Origin: Cryptomeria japonica
Lineage: Eukaryota > Streptophyta > Pinopsida > Cupressales > Cupressaceae
NCBI RefSeq assembly: GCF_030272615.1
Contig: NC_081406.1
Location: 464,346,072 to 464,410,071 of the forward strand
Direction: 5' to 3'
Length of the DNA: 64,000 bases
The notes below the pieces were generated by a model. That model did not search any database and was not told the DNA's origin. It saw nothing but the letters and a program-made list of their open reading frames with translations. Position 1 is the stretch's first letter. The number at the start of each line of letters is the position of its first letter. Made by a program: the position numbers and the translations under genes. This document shows positions 1 through 11,815 of this stretch, one piece after another.

Positions 1-3000
1 AACATTCGAATCAGGAATAAGAACAACTTTGGGAATATATTTGAGGCTAAGAGTAAAATTTAGGAAAACCTTAAAGAAATACAAGACCAGATCCAGAAGG
101 ATGGTTTTAGTATTCTTTCTATTGCTGAGGAGAATAAGATTCTTAAGAAATACCATGACATTATTGCTAAAGAGGAAATGTTTTGGAAGTAGAGATCAAG
201 ATGCATGTGGCTCAAAGAGGGAGACAGGAATACAAAATTCTTCCATATGTCAACCATCAAACATAAAGCAACCAACAGGACTAACAAGTTAGTTGTGGAC
301 AGTGGGGAGTTGGTCAAGGAAGATGAAATAAGGAATGAAGCTAAGAGGTATTTCTCAGACCTCCTAACGAGGGATAAAAGTCTAGATGCTGAAGCTCAGT
401 CCTCTTTTCTCCAGAACATTCCTCATCTCATTGATGCCCAAAATAATGTTTTTCTCTCTTCCATTCCTTCCACCTTAGAAATTAAAAATGCTATTTTCTC
501 CTTTGATGGAAACAAAGCTCCTGGTCCTGATGGTTTCCCAATGCTCTTTTTTCAATAGTTTTGGGACATTATCAGGACTGATGTTGCTAATGGGGTTAAG
601 GAATTCTTTGGGGCTAAAAAACTCTTGAAGGAAATCAATGGTACTTTTATTGCTCTCATCCCCAAGACTCAAGGTGCTGACTCTTTGGATAAGTTCAGAC
701 CTATTAGCCTCTGCAATTCCTTGTACAAGATCATATCTAAGGTCCTGACTTCTAGACTCTTGTCTATTCTCCCGGCTTTAATTAAACACCAGCAAAATGG
801 GTTTGTTCCTAGAAGACAAATTCTCGATTCCATTATTACTATTCATGAGAATATTCACTCTCTTGATAAAGCAAAGAAGTAGGGCCTCATCCTTAACCTT
901 GACCTCTCCAAAGCCTATGATAGGGTTGACTAGTCTCTTCTTCAAGAAGATCTCTCTTCCTTTGGGTTTGCCCCAAGAGTTGTGGATCTTTTCTCCCAAC
1001 TTTCTACTTCTGTGTCCTTTGTTGTCCTTGTCAATGGTTCCCCTTCAACCTTTTTCCAAGCTTCGAGAGGTCTTAGGAAAGGAGATCCTATCTCCCCCAT
1101 CCTTTTGATTATTTTGGCTGAATGCTTTGGTTGGACCATGGAAAACTTGGTGTAGATAGGATCCTTTAAGGGCCTTAAACCTTCTTCTGCTGAGCTTATT
1201 TGTTCACACCAGCAGTTTGTTGATGATACAATAATTATGGGGGAATCAAGCATCTCAGAAGCTAAAGTTCTAAAGAGTACTTTGTATAAATATGCTTCTA
1301 CTATGGGGTAGCTTATTAACTGGGCCAAAAGTGATGTCTTTTTCATTAATACCCCGGAGAGAAGACAACAAAGGATCAGCAGAATTCTGGAGTGTAAAAT
1401 TGCTGACCTTCCTGCCACCTACCTTGGTCTCCACATGGGGATTTCCCCTCCTGATTCCTATTGGAGTTCACTGGTTGATAAATTTCACAAAAAACTTGCA
1501 GGTTGGAAAGGGGCTCTCTTAAGTCAAGCTGGTAATCTCCTATTCCCATTTATGCTCTGAGCTTATTCAGAATTCTAGTCAAGTATGCTGAAACTATTGA
1601 GAAAATTCAAAGAAGATTCCTATGGTTTGGGGTTGCGGAAAAGCAAAGAATGTCCTTGGTGGCATGGGATCAGGTCTGCAAGCCAAAAAGAAAAGGTGGT
1701 TTGGAGCTCAGTAGGATTTGCACTTTAAATGAAGCTCTCTTGTCTAAACAAGCTTGGAGATGGTTTCACTTTGATTCTGAATGGTGCAAAATTTGGAGAA
1801 GTAAGTATTCTCTTCTATCATCTTCTCTTTCTTCTTTTCTTAATTCGGACATCAGTATAAATGGATCACATATCTGGAACCATGTTTCTAAATGTAAAGA
1901 TGTGACTACTAAAGGGGTGACATGGAAAATTGGAAATGGCAGAAAAGTTAGATTCTGGGAGGATCCTTGGCTTTTTGACAAACCCCTTTTGGATTTCTAT
2001 GAGTGGGCTTCCCATGCCCCCTCATGTATTGGCTCTTTTGGTACCTTAGTGGCAGATTATTGGAATGGGAACAACTGGTAGAACATTGATAGTATTCATC
2101 CGAGTCTCTCTAAGCTCAAAACCCAATTGTCTGCTATTTGGTTGAATAAGGAAGAGGATTCCCTGATCTGGAAATATAACCCCAAAGGTATTTTTACTGT
2201 ATCTTCGATTTATTGTATCCTCTCCCCTTCCCCTCCTATGAATCCCTTCTAGTCTAAAGCTTGGTTAAAAGGTCTCACTCCCAAAATCAATTTGTTCTTC
2301 TGGACTATTCTCCAGAATAAGATCCTTACTGTTGACAACCTTAAATGCAGAGGTTTTGCCCTTCCAAATAGGTCTGTGTTGTGCTTTCAAGAGGAAGAGT
2401 CAGTGGACCATCTTGCCCTCCACTATTCTTTCTCAACCTCTGTTTGGGAAAGCTTCCTCAAGAGCTTTAGTCTAGCTTGGGTGTTTCCCAGTAACATCAG
2501 AGATTTGTTCTCCTCCTGGCAAATCCATTGGACCAACTCTTTTATGAGATGCATGTGGCAACTCTCTCTTCCACACATTTTGTGGGGTCTTTAGAAGGAA
2601 AGAAACAACTGAATATTCAGGGATGTGTCCTTAAATCAAGACATTATTTTTCAAAAAATTCAGAGGGCTATTCAGGAAAATATGGGAACTATGGAGGTTT
2701 CTTGTTACTCTAACAACTCCTTGGAGTCAAATATCTTAAGAGCTTGGAATATGAAGATCACTGATGGTCATAATATCAGTTATAATAAAAGGCTTTGAAG
2801 TTAAATGGCAAACCCCTCCCCAAGGTTGGCTCAAAATCAATTTCGATGGAGCAGCCAAAGGAAACCCAGGTCCCTTAGGCTGTGGAGCTATTCTTAGAGA
2901 CAATAGAGGCATTTGCAAAGGTATGATTGCTGTCCCTATTGGCATTCAAACCAATCATAAAGCAGAAGCTATGGCAGCCCTTCAAGGCATTATTCTAGCC

Positions 3001-3315
3001 AAAAAATGGAACTGTCCCTATCTTTGGATAGAACGGGATTCCAATAATATAATTAAGTGTCTCAATGGGACCTCAAAGCCCTCTTGGTCGATTCACAATA
3101 TAATTTTTTCTGCCATTGATATCATTAGAACCTTCAAAAAATGCCACATATCCAATATTTATCAGGAGGCCAACTATTCTGTTGATTGGGCTGCAAACGT
3201 GGTGGTTAAGAATGAGATGATTACCACATGGACAGGTGAGAGTGGTCTCCCTAAAGATGTCAGACAAATCATAATTAATGAAAGATATCGAAGTACCCCA
3301 AAGTCTCTTGATTGA
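1..3315 (+). pseudogene. LINE ORF2 (reverse transcriptase / zf-RVT / RNase H), decayed
   Basis: This is the reverse transcriptase polyprotein of a plant LINE, which copies its RNA by target-primed reverse transcription; the endonuclease lies off-window. In frame 1 the pre-RT motif WLKEGDRNTKFFH (about 205-243) is followed by NKAPGPDGFP, LDLSKAYDRVD, RGLRKGDPISP and the catalytic FVDD box (about 1216-1227, usually YADD). After a small deletion near 1530-1550 the frame continues from about 1560 with QRRFLWFG and a zf-RVT region (about 2255-2440). A further frame change leads to an RNase H domain at 2764-3315 that keeps all four acidic positions: NFDGAAKGNPG, HKAEA, ERDSN and VDWAAN. Frame 1 has seven in-frame stops (61, 190, 556, 880, 931, 1153, 1309), all TAG. 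Most sit where Gln is expected; the one at 931 replaces the conserved Trp of the YDRVDW motif. The copy is not functional. Confidence 0.93.
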
Positions 3316-3526
3316 TAGGGCAATTATGATAAGTACTGAAGTAAGCACTTCGAGTTACTTCTATAATGAGGGAATTACTCATTATAATATCAAAGCTAGT
3401 AGAACGTGTGTTATAACCCATCAAATCATAATTGCTACACACACTTTCTGGGTTTTTGTTTTAACTTCGAAAAGCTTTCTTTTTCACCAGTTTTGTAATC
3501 TAAACTTGACTGTGAGAAACAACACC

Positions 3527-5251
3527 ATGGGCGGAAACAGAAGAAGATATGAGCCAAGAAGTTGCAAGGAGTGGAAACAGAAAGAAGAGGTGTGGGAAAT
3601 TCAGCGGAAGGGTGGTCTTTTGAGCTTCATTGAGAGAATCCATGGTCAGGATGGAAAGATAACTAGCTTCTTCTGCAAAAATTGGAAGAAGGGCATGCTT
3701 AAAATGGGCGACCGACTGGTGGAAATTGATAAAGACTTAATAGCTAAAGCCAAGGGGCTCAAAAGGGAGGGCTGCAACTTCTACAGAGACAGGAAGGTCA
3801 GCAAGGAAGCCATTGAAAGGTACCCGGTCACAGAGAAAGAGAAGAAAAGACTGGTAAAGTTGAGTAAAACCTATTACTCACCTAGGACTTTTGCAAAACC
3901 CTAGCAGAAAATTCTCTTTGTTTTAATGAGGCATATAATGCTAGATGGTAGGTTTATGAAAGTGTATGGGTATCATTTTGTCCTCTTAAATCATTTTAGG
4001 CATAATGATAAGGTGAATTTCCCTTACTTCTTGCTCTATTCTATGAATGCCTCCCTAAAAGCCTATAAAGAAAATCCTCGGGGTGATACTGCAATGCACC
4101 AGGGACTTATGGTCCTCATTTATGACCATTTAAAGGCTAGTAAAATCAACCGAATGCAGCTCTCTATGGATTCAGAAGATGATTTGTCTAATTTTGATTT
4201 CTCAGAGGAGGAGGAATGAGACAATGATTCCTTGACTGATAATGAGGAAAGCTCTGACGACTCAGAGTATGAGAGTAGTAAGAAGAGGAAATCAAGACCC
4301 TCTTCTTCTAAGAGCAAAAAACCCCAAAGAAAACCCTTGATTAGTATTTCTTTGGAAGAAGAGTAATTTGATCTCCCTAAGGAGAAGAAGAACCCTAAGG
4401 GGGTGCTGAAGGAAAAAAGTAAGAACCAAGCCTAGCCAAGGAAGAAGCAAAAGAAAACAAAGGAGACTGGAAAAGAACTGGAGGAGACCGACAAGGAAAC
4501 GGAAGAGGACAAGCAAACAAGGGCCCTGGAAGCTAAACAAAGCCTGGATATGGAGACTATGGAGGAGACTCTCAGGGCCGCTGATACTATTTCATCCCTG
4601 CATATCTCTAAAGATGAACAGACAACCCCTGGAAATGTGACTCCTTCTCCTGGTCCACCTCCCGAGGCCTTGAAGGGTTTTATGAAAACCATAGAATGGC
4701 TTATTGATGGGAATAAGAAAACTGCGGATGAGTACAAAAAACTATGCAATAGAGTCCTGATACTAGAGACTATTAACATTGGAGAGGGGAACACTATGGC
4801 TGATTATATCGAAGATCTGAAGAACACAATTGCTAAAGCGGAAGACATCAGAGATGCCTTTAATCCCCGGTTTGAGAAAATTGAAAAGGAGATACAGGAT
4901 GGAAAGACTATGGAGGAAACAAGTGAGAAAACACTCTCAGACATAGTTGCCAAAGTGGACAAGATAAAGGAGTGCCTCAAGAACATTGTAGAGCAGAGCC
5001 TCAACATTCTAAAAATCTCGACCAACAACACCCATACCCTCATCAGCAAACTTGATGATGAAAAGGAAACCCAAGAAATTGACCTGGATGCAGAAGGAAC
5101 AAGGGAAGCCCAAGGTCCCAGAACCCGTACCCATGGAAAGAGGAAGGAAAAGAAAGCAAATAAGGACCTGGAGGAGCTAAAAGCAGTTCGGGTGACCTAT
5201 GATGAGCTGGTGACTAAGGAAGAGGATCTGCTAAAGAAAATTACTATGTAG
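3527..5251 (+). pseudogene. LINE-associated accessory ORF, unknown function, coiled-coil rich
   Basis: One reading frame of about 575 codons starts at ATG 3527 (MGGNRRRYEP) and ends at TAG 5249. It is broken only by TAG 3902, TGA 4217, TAA 4365 and TAG 4432. The N-terminal ~220 residues look globular, with ITSFFCKNWKKG near 3660 and MLDGRFMKVYGYHF followed by LLNHFRHNDKVNFPYFLLYS near 3932-4045. A serine/acid-rich linker follows (about 4160-4280), then a Lys-rich stretch and a C-terminal coiled-coil-like, Glu/Lys-rich region (about 4550-5245). I do not recognise a named family. The N-terminal pattern weakly recalls the 'putative plant transposon protein' type of domain. It lies 211 bp downstream of ORF2 and just upstream of the 3' UTR, whereas plant LINE ORF1 is normally upstream of ORF2. 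It could be a third ORF or a captured gene. Confidence 0.6.
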
Positions 5252-5401
5252 TGTCTCTCTCGGTTATTTGCTGTTTAGCTATTTTTTGTGTTTGCTGGTC
5301 TTTTGACCAGTCGCTCTGTATGTGGACTCTATTTTCTCAACTTTCTTTATAACTATGTTGTAATGGTTTCAAGTCCTTAAAACCTGTTTTTCAATTAATA
5401 A
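5252..5401 (+). other. LINE 3' UTR and tail
   Basis: A T-rich non-coding stretch follows the last LINE ORF. It contains a small inverted repeat (CTGGTCTTTTGACCAG near 5298) and ends in AATTAATAAGAACAATAAAT, an A-rich tail resembling plant LINE ends and polyadenylation signals. It joins directly to LARD LTR sequence. Confidence 0.6.
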
Positions 5402-7049
5402 GAACAATAAATAATATTATATTATCAATTTACATTTTTTATTGAATGATTTTATTATATTAACAATACACATTATATTATAATGGTGCTTTGTATTAAA
5501 ACTTGTATTATTTCTGTTAACCAAATAACCCCTATATTTACCAAGGCCTGATAACCATTCTTTAGAGGGTGGTTTGAATAGTTCCAAATTGGGTTTTATA
5601 TGAAGTGATGCTCTTCTTGAAAAGAGCCGTCAGAAATAGAGGGACATCAACTCTTCAAAAAGGGGGGTGCTGCCTATTAGGAGACCACCGTGGCTCTTCA
5701 CCACATGGGGAGGTAGGATAAATACCCCCCTGTGGTAATGGGAATAGGGAGAATACAGGAGGGGAACAAGAAAGTCAGATCTGCCAGCAAGGATAGAGAA
5801 ATGTACAGAAACTGGCAGCAAGGATAATAAAAGAGAAGAGGGCCTCTAATGGAATAAAATAGCTGATATTATATATATAAATTTTTATATGGTCTTAATT
5901 AAATTAATGGAATTAATATGACACAAAGTTCAGAAGCAAATAATGTATAATTATTAACATAGCATTAAAATGATTATAGATGAGAACACTATTAGACATA
6001 AAACACACACATATATATCTGTTAATGAATTCAAAAGGAATAAGGAAATCAAATTCAGTTTGTACAAGTTGCTATAATAATGTACCATGCTAATAACATA
6101 AAATACAGCAATAAGAATTAATGAATAATTCTGATTTAAAGTAATATTAGCAGAAATAACTGTTAACAATCTGAAATAAGACACTAAGGCAATATAATAT
6201 GATGAAGTATAATAACTATGTCAAGTACAAATTGATTATCATAATTAGTTCAACTGAATGACAAATATGACTTCATTGGAATATCACAAAAGGTTCATTG
6301 TAAATGAGGGACTCTCTTAAGTATGCCACTCCATAGTGGATGCCTAACACCTACCACATGAAGCCAAGAGGGGTGAAGCATCTTCTCTTGGGCTTAAGAG
6401 AGAAGGCGGTTGTGATGACGGGGTACAACGATAGAACACCTCACTAGGTACGCCACTCCATGATGGACGCCTAACACTTGCCATATGGAGCCAAGGGGGA
6501 TATGGTATTCTTCCCTTGGGCCTAGGAGGGATGGTTTCTAGGACACCCTATCCAGCTAATGGACTAAAGGAATTGATTGCTAAATGACTTACAAACTAAC
6601 TTTATATAATAATCTGATCTTAGTTAGGAAATATAATAATATGATTATATCCTGAGTTACCGGGTTCGGCCCCCTGGGCCCTTGGTACTGGTCTGGTATG
6701 GTCCTGGTACGGGGTTCGGGTCTAATTCGCCTGTGGTTCAGATAGGGTTTGTGTTTCATAGGTCTGGTTTGAACTAGGGTGAACCCAAGACAACCCAAGG
6801 TCGAACCCATTACGACCCAGGGTCGAACCCAAGAGGACCCAAGACGAACCCAGGGGTCTGACAGCCCAAAAATGGATTTTTTTTTTGCAAATTTTTTTGT
6901 TTTTGAATTCTACCACATAAAAAATTAAAATGACCCTATGTCTCAAGCCACACACTTATGCATCTTACAACCAAGAGAGAAGCACAAGTCTTTACGAAAG
7001 AACAAGTCAGAAATCACAATTCCCGTATGGGAGAATGCACCTTGATCAG

Positions 7050-7134
<85 letters not shown>

Positions 7135-7444
7135 ACATGTTTTTATACTAACGAACCCAAACCCCTTTTCAAAATTTTTCCGTACCGGCATATCGGTTTC
7201 TTTGAACCCAAACCGGTAACTTAGATTATATCCCACAATTATAATTCTAACAACCATTAATATAGCAAATTTGATATCATTTCATATAGTTCATTTTTCA
7301 GTTTAAGTATTATTTCATACATGTTCTCTAATTTTGTTGTAGGAAAATAGTATACAAAGGTACACCTATAAAACCCAATTACCTATTTATAGATTTGGCC
7401 AAATGTAGGTTAAACTAAAGTGTAACTAATTAGGGGACATTACA
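5402..7444 (+). repeat. LARD LTR copy A (first ~160 bp absent)
   Basis: This AT-rich LTR lacks its start because the LINE abuts it. It contains a duplicated ~127-bp segment (about 6321 and 6446), a GGTTCG-rich block (about 6659-6870), a (TA)n tract at 7054-7130 where copies B-E have other sequence, and a TATAAAA at about 7367 that could be the promoter. It ends GGGGACATTACA at 7444, complementary to the TGTCATGTCCCC start seen in copy B. The stretch 5655-6330 is essentially identical to copy C at 14497-15172. No ORF here looks like a gene. Confidence 0.85.
7054..7130. repeat. (TA)n microsatellite, ~77 bp
   Basis: Uninterrupted TA dinucleotides inside LTR A replace about 230 bp present in copies C and D. 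Copies C and D carry shorter TA runs at the equivalent site (about 27577-27598 and 32133-32143), so the tract expanded from a seed already in the LTR. Predicted peptides of alternating Tyr and Ile here are artefacts. Confidence 0.97.
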
Positions 7445-9855
7445 GTGGTATCAGAGCATGATGATGCCAGCTTGTTGGACAAAACAACTACTTGGTTAGG
7501 ACTAATTATTCTAGTGTCTTCTCAAATAAATAGAAAATTGAATTGGTTAGGCCAACATTGCATTCTTATGAGTGTGCCTTTCAATGCTTCATGTCTTACG
7601 TTTTTCTTATGTGTTTTGAGCATGCCTACTCCATGGGTCTTTTATATGTACACTTTCCTCATGTATACCTTGTGCTTGCACCATGTCTATCATGTGTCTG
7701 GCATATGTAGTTTATATCTTATGTGTATTTGTGTTACTTCATGAATGAGATGTTTTGAGATGTCTATTCTATGAATACCTCTCTCTGTATGCTTCATGAT
7801 CGATGTGTCTTCAGCATGTCCACTCCACGAGTACCTTTCTCATGTATGCTTGTACCTTTTGTTTATTTATGTATTACTTCATGGTTTACATATATGATTC
7901 ATGTCTTGCATGTATTCATATGTATGGTTCGTGCTTTACATAGCTCCTTCATGCCTTGTGTGCATTACTTCATGCCTTGCATATAGACATGTATGTTGCT
8001 TCTAGGCTTACATGTATCGATTATTTCATGCCTATGTGCACTTCATGTCTTATGGTACTTATGTATACTTGCTTCATGCCTTAAGTGAATTCATGTGTAT
8101 ACTTCATGCATACACTTCATGCTTTACATGTATTCGTGCCTTATGTATATATTCTATTTTTTGCATGGATGCTTCTTGCCTTATGTTATTCATTTGTATA
8201 CTTTGTACTTTACACCTTACATGTATTCATGTGTATGACTCATGACTTATGTATTCATCTGTATGCTTCATACTTGATGTATTGGATTCATTCATACTTG
8301 ATGTATTGGACTCATTCATAAAGTGTTTCTGTATACCTTTCTCATGTATGCTTCCGCCTCTATGTGTATTGCCTCCCATGTGTTCATCCACGGATGTGCT
8401 TTGTATCTTATGCAATTCTTTCATGTACTTCCAGCATGAATTTTTTTTGTTTTAAATGAATGCCCCCTATCTTACATGTTTCAACATGATTGAATATGCT
8501 TAGTTATTCCATGAGTATGCTTTATGAGTACTTATAAATGGGGTGATTGTTTTAAATCACCTGAGCCCTTCATTTTGCAAACATGGGTTTCATAATCCTA
8601 ATAACATGGGAAGGACAACATAGGGATTACTGAAACATGACGATACTATGAAAATATATAGGATGGAAGAATGTGTAAGAGTAATATAGGAAGGAAGAAT
8701 GTGTAAGAGTACAATTGCTCAAACTAGGAGGTGATAATATAAGAACTTCATGAGTATAGAGATTTTGCCCATAAATCATCATAAGAGGAGAAAGGAAACA
8801 TGTTGAGAATGCAGTTAGAAAAAGATAATATTATCCATGTTCAATTTATTCATGATATATTTAATACCAATCTACCAACTAAGTTTACCAATACATCAAT
8901 ATCCAATCATAATTAATGAAATCTTTTTCAATGAGATCTTTTTCATTACCCACCTCTATTTGGTAACTATGATGTCAGTGACATTCATGCTGCCCACTGA
9001 AATTTTTCATTGACTAAACATTTTCCAATATTAATACATTCTCTTTATGGATGTTAAGATTAAGCCAAGTTATTATTATTAACTTTTCATGTTGTCATCT
9101 AGATCAAACATCTTGCACATTCTCTAATTAATACAACCTCTACATTTTCGGAAATTTATCCCTCTAATTTTGGATTCAGAGATATTCATCCAACAACTTA
9201 TAAATCAATAAATTTAAACATATCTCATATATGTATTCCTCTCATGAACAGTATGTAATGATAGAGTAAAATCATCATTTGTGGTTTACTTACAATTACT
9301 CCTACAATCAAAAGTGATACTAAAAAACAATATTTCTCATTTCACAAACTGCTTATCACAAATTGTTATGTTCAAAATTTGTACCAAGCGTCACTGAACA
9401 TAATCATCTTCCATGATATCAAACCCCTTTACAAATGTTATAGCATTTTATCATCTCTCGAGCAATGGTATTAGGCTACAACTACCATAAAAAACAACAA
9501 TATTCAGTGAACAAATTTCTAAGGGCCCCATTCTATAAGGCATAGGCAGCATGATAATCTCACAATTAAGGTCATTTTTCAAATCATCATATTGCCAACC
9601 TAACCAGTTTTTGCAAACACAATTGGATGGCCTTGATCCTTTCCTCTAGAAGAGAGCGGGCTTGTCTTAAGTTAAATCATGCCAATTTCCCACTACTGGT
9701 TATAACTCACACTCAAATTAAAGGTAAAAGCATATATGCCTTAATTCAAACCTACAACATGTAGTAATATCAGAGTAGAGTCATCTTGAGTACTACCATT
9801 GTGATCACTCTAATTTGAAATTGTGTGAGGACAAGCAATCTGTGGAAGGGAAGAC
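7445..9855 (+). mobile_element. LARD internal region A (non-coding)
   Basis: The region starts with a primer-binding site at 7446-7457 (TGGTATCAGAGC), matching the 3' end of plant initiator tRNA-Met. About 7560-8450 is a T-rich stretch full of CATG and TTCATG words. The rest, to about 9840, is AT-rich with no recognisable gag or pol. It ends in a purine-rich tract (GTGGAAGGGAAG, about 9842-9853) just before LTR B. Predicted peptides in the CATG region are Cys/Tyr/Met-rich by composition and do not look like genes. Confidence 0.85.
7446..7457 (+). other. Primer-binding site, tRNA-iMet type
   Basis: TGGTATCAGAGC one base after the LTR end is the classic plant iMet primer site, complementary to the tRNA 3' end including CCA. 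Equivalent sites are 11817-11828 and 27914-27925 (intact), 32477-32488 (one change, TGGTATAAGAGC) and 51646-51657 (TGGTATCATAGC). Confidence 0.95.
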
Positions 9856-11815
9856 TGTCATGTCCCCACATTTATAGTAGAAATAATTACTATAGTTTTA
9901 GCCATATAAAATTATATGTTAAAAACATATCAAAATTATATTATAACACATTAACATTACAATAATATTATATATTATCAATTTACATTTTATATTGAAT
10001 GATGTTATTATATTAACAATAAATAATATTATATTATCAATTTACATTTTTTATTGAATGATTTTATTATATTAACAATACATATTATATTATAATGGTG
10101 CTTTGTGGTAAAAATTATATTATTTCTATTAACCAATTAACCCCTATATTTACCAAGGCCCGATAACCATTCTTTAAAGGGTGGTTTGAATAGTTCCAAA
10201 TCGGGTTTTATATGAAGCGATGCTCTTCTTGAAAATAGCCGTCAGAAATAGAGCGACATCAACTCTTCAAAAAGGGGGGTGCTACCTATTGGGAGACCAT
10301 CATGGCTCTTCACCACATGGGGAGATAGGATAAATACCCCCCTATGCAAATGGGAATAGGGAGAATACAGGAGGGGAAAATGAATTCAAAATGAATAAGG
10401 CAATCAAATTCAGTTTGTATAAGTTGCTATAATACTGTACCATGCTAATAACATAAAATACAACAATAATTCTTATTTAAAGAAATACTAACACAAATAA
10501 CTATTAACAATCTGATATAAGACACAAAGGCAATATAATATGATGAAGTATAATAACTATGTCAAGTACAAACTGATTATCATAATTAGTTCAACTAAAT
10601 GACAAATATGACTTCATTAGAATATCACAAAAGGTTCATTTTAAATGAGGGACTCTCTTAAGTATGCCACTCCATAGTGGATGCCTAACACCTGCCACAT
10701 GGAGCCAAGAGGGGTGAAGCATCTACTCTTTGGCTTAAGAGAGAAGGCAGTTGTGATGAGGGGGAACGATGATAGAACACCTCGCTGGGTACGCCACTCC
10801 ATGATGGATGCCTAACACCTGCCATATGGAGCAAAGGGGGATGTGGTATTTTGCCCTTGGGCGTAGGAGGGATGGTTTCTAGGACACCCTATCCAACTAA
10901 TGGACTAAAGGAATTGATTAGTAACTGACTTACAAAATAACTTTATATAATATTCTTATCTCATTTAGAAAATATAATAATATGATTATATCCTGAGTTA
11001 CCGGGTTCGGCCCCCTAGACCCTTGGTACTGGTCCGGTACGGTCCTGGTTCGGGGTTCGGGTCTAGTTCGCCTATGGTTCAGATAGGGTTTGTGGTTCAC
11101 AGGCCTGGTTCAAACTAGTGGAAACACAAGACAACCCAAGGTCAAACCCAAGAGGACCCAAGACGAACCCAGGGGTTTGACAGCCCAAAAATGGATTTTT
11201 TTTTTGCAAATTTTTTTTTTTTAACTCCACCACATAAAAAGTTAAAATGACCCTATGTCTCAAGCCACACACCTATGCATCTACCAACCAAGAGAGAAGC
11301 ACAAGTGTTTAGGAAAGAACAAGCCGGAAATCACAATTCCCATATGGGAGAATGCACCTTGATCAAAATTTTGACTTCTTTGGCCTTGTTCTTGACATCT
11401 TAAAAAATAAAAAAATTGATGCATGCCATGGAGTTCCCTATGGGTTTGAAGGTTGTAATTTTCTGTTGGTAGTGGGGGCACAGCCCCTTGACCCCTTGTA
11501 CTAACGAACCCAAACCCCTTTTCAAAATTTTGTCATACCGGCATACCGGGTTCTTCGAACCTGAACCAGTGCCTGAACCCAAACCGGTAACAAAGATTAT
11601 ATCCCACAATTATAATTCTAATAGCCATTAATATAGCAAATTTGATATCATTTAATATAGTTCATTTTTCAGTTTAAGTATTATTTCATATATGTTCTCT
11701 ACTTTTGTTGCAGGAAAATAGTATACATAGGTACACCTATAAAACCCAATTACCTATTTATAGATTTGGCCAAATTTAGGTTAAATTAAAGTGTAACCAA
11801 TTACGGGACATTACA
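9856..11815 (+). repeat. LARD LTR copy B (1960 bp, internally deleted)
   Basis: It starts TGTCATGTCCCC and ends GGGACATTACA, an 11-of-12-type terminal inverted repeat with the consensus end. Compared with copies A and C it lacks about 240 bp (junction near 10375-10390, GAGGGGAA to AATGAATTC) and lacks the GC-rich block seen in C, D and E. It keeps the duplicated GCCACTCCAT segments (about 10665 and 10790) and the GGTTCG-rich block (about 11000-11180). Confidence 0.88.

Larger units (their letters stand above)
1..5401 (+). mobile_element. LINE (plant non-LTR retrotransposon), 5'-truncated by window edge
   Basis: The segment holds the RT to RNase H part of a plant LINE ORF2, an extra downstream ORF and a T-rich 3' UTR ending in AATAA-type tail sequence near 5395-5405. 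At 5402 the sequence becomes, without a gap, the LTR of the tandem repeat that follows. That LTR lacks only its first ~160 bases relative to the other copies. I infer that the LINE inserted into this LTR, so the missing LTR start and the 5' target-site copy lie left of the window. Confidence 0.75.

Noticed and set aside
5630-6184. Small minus-strand ORFs at 5630-5821 and 5954-6184, repeated at 14472-14663 and 14796-15026
   Set aside because: Their near-identity in A and C reflects the identical DNA tract, not protein constraint; in B and D they are broken.
6930-7257. ORFs encoding alternating Tyr-Ile peptides at 6930-7257, 27419-27725 and 61848-62206
   Set aside because: They are translations of TA microsatellites. 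The RT remnant around the last one is annotated separately.
7445-8455. Numerous Cys/Met/Tyr-rich ORFs in the CATG region of each LARD internal region
   Set aside because: They overlap in several frames, differ between copies by frameshifts and have composition set by the CATG-rich, T-rich strand. No conserved start or domain is visible.
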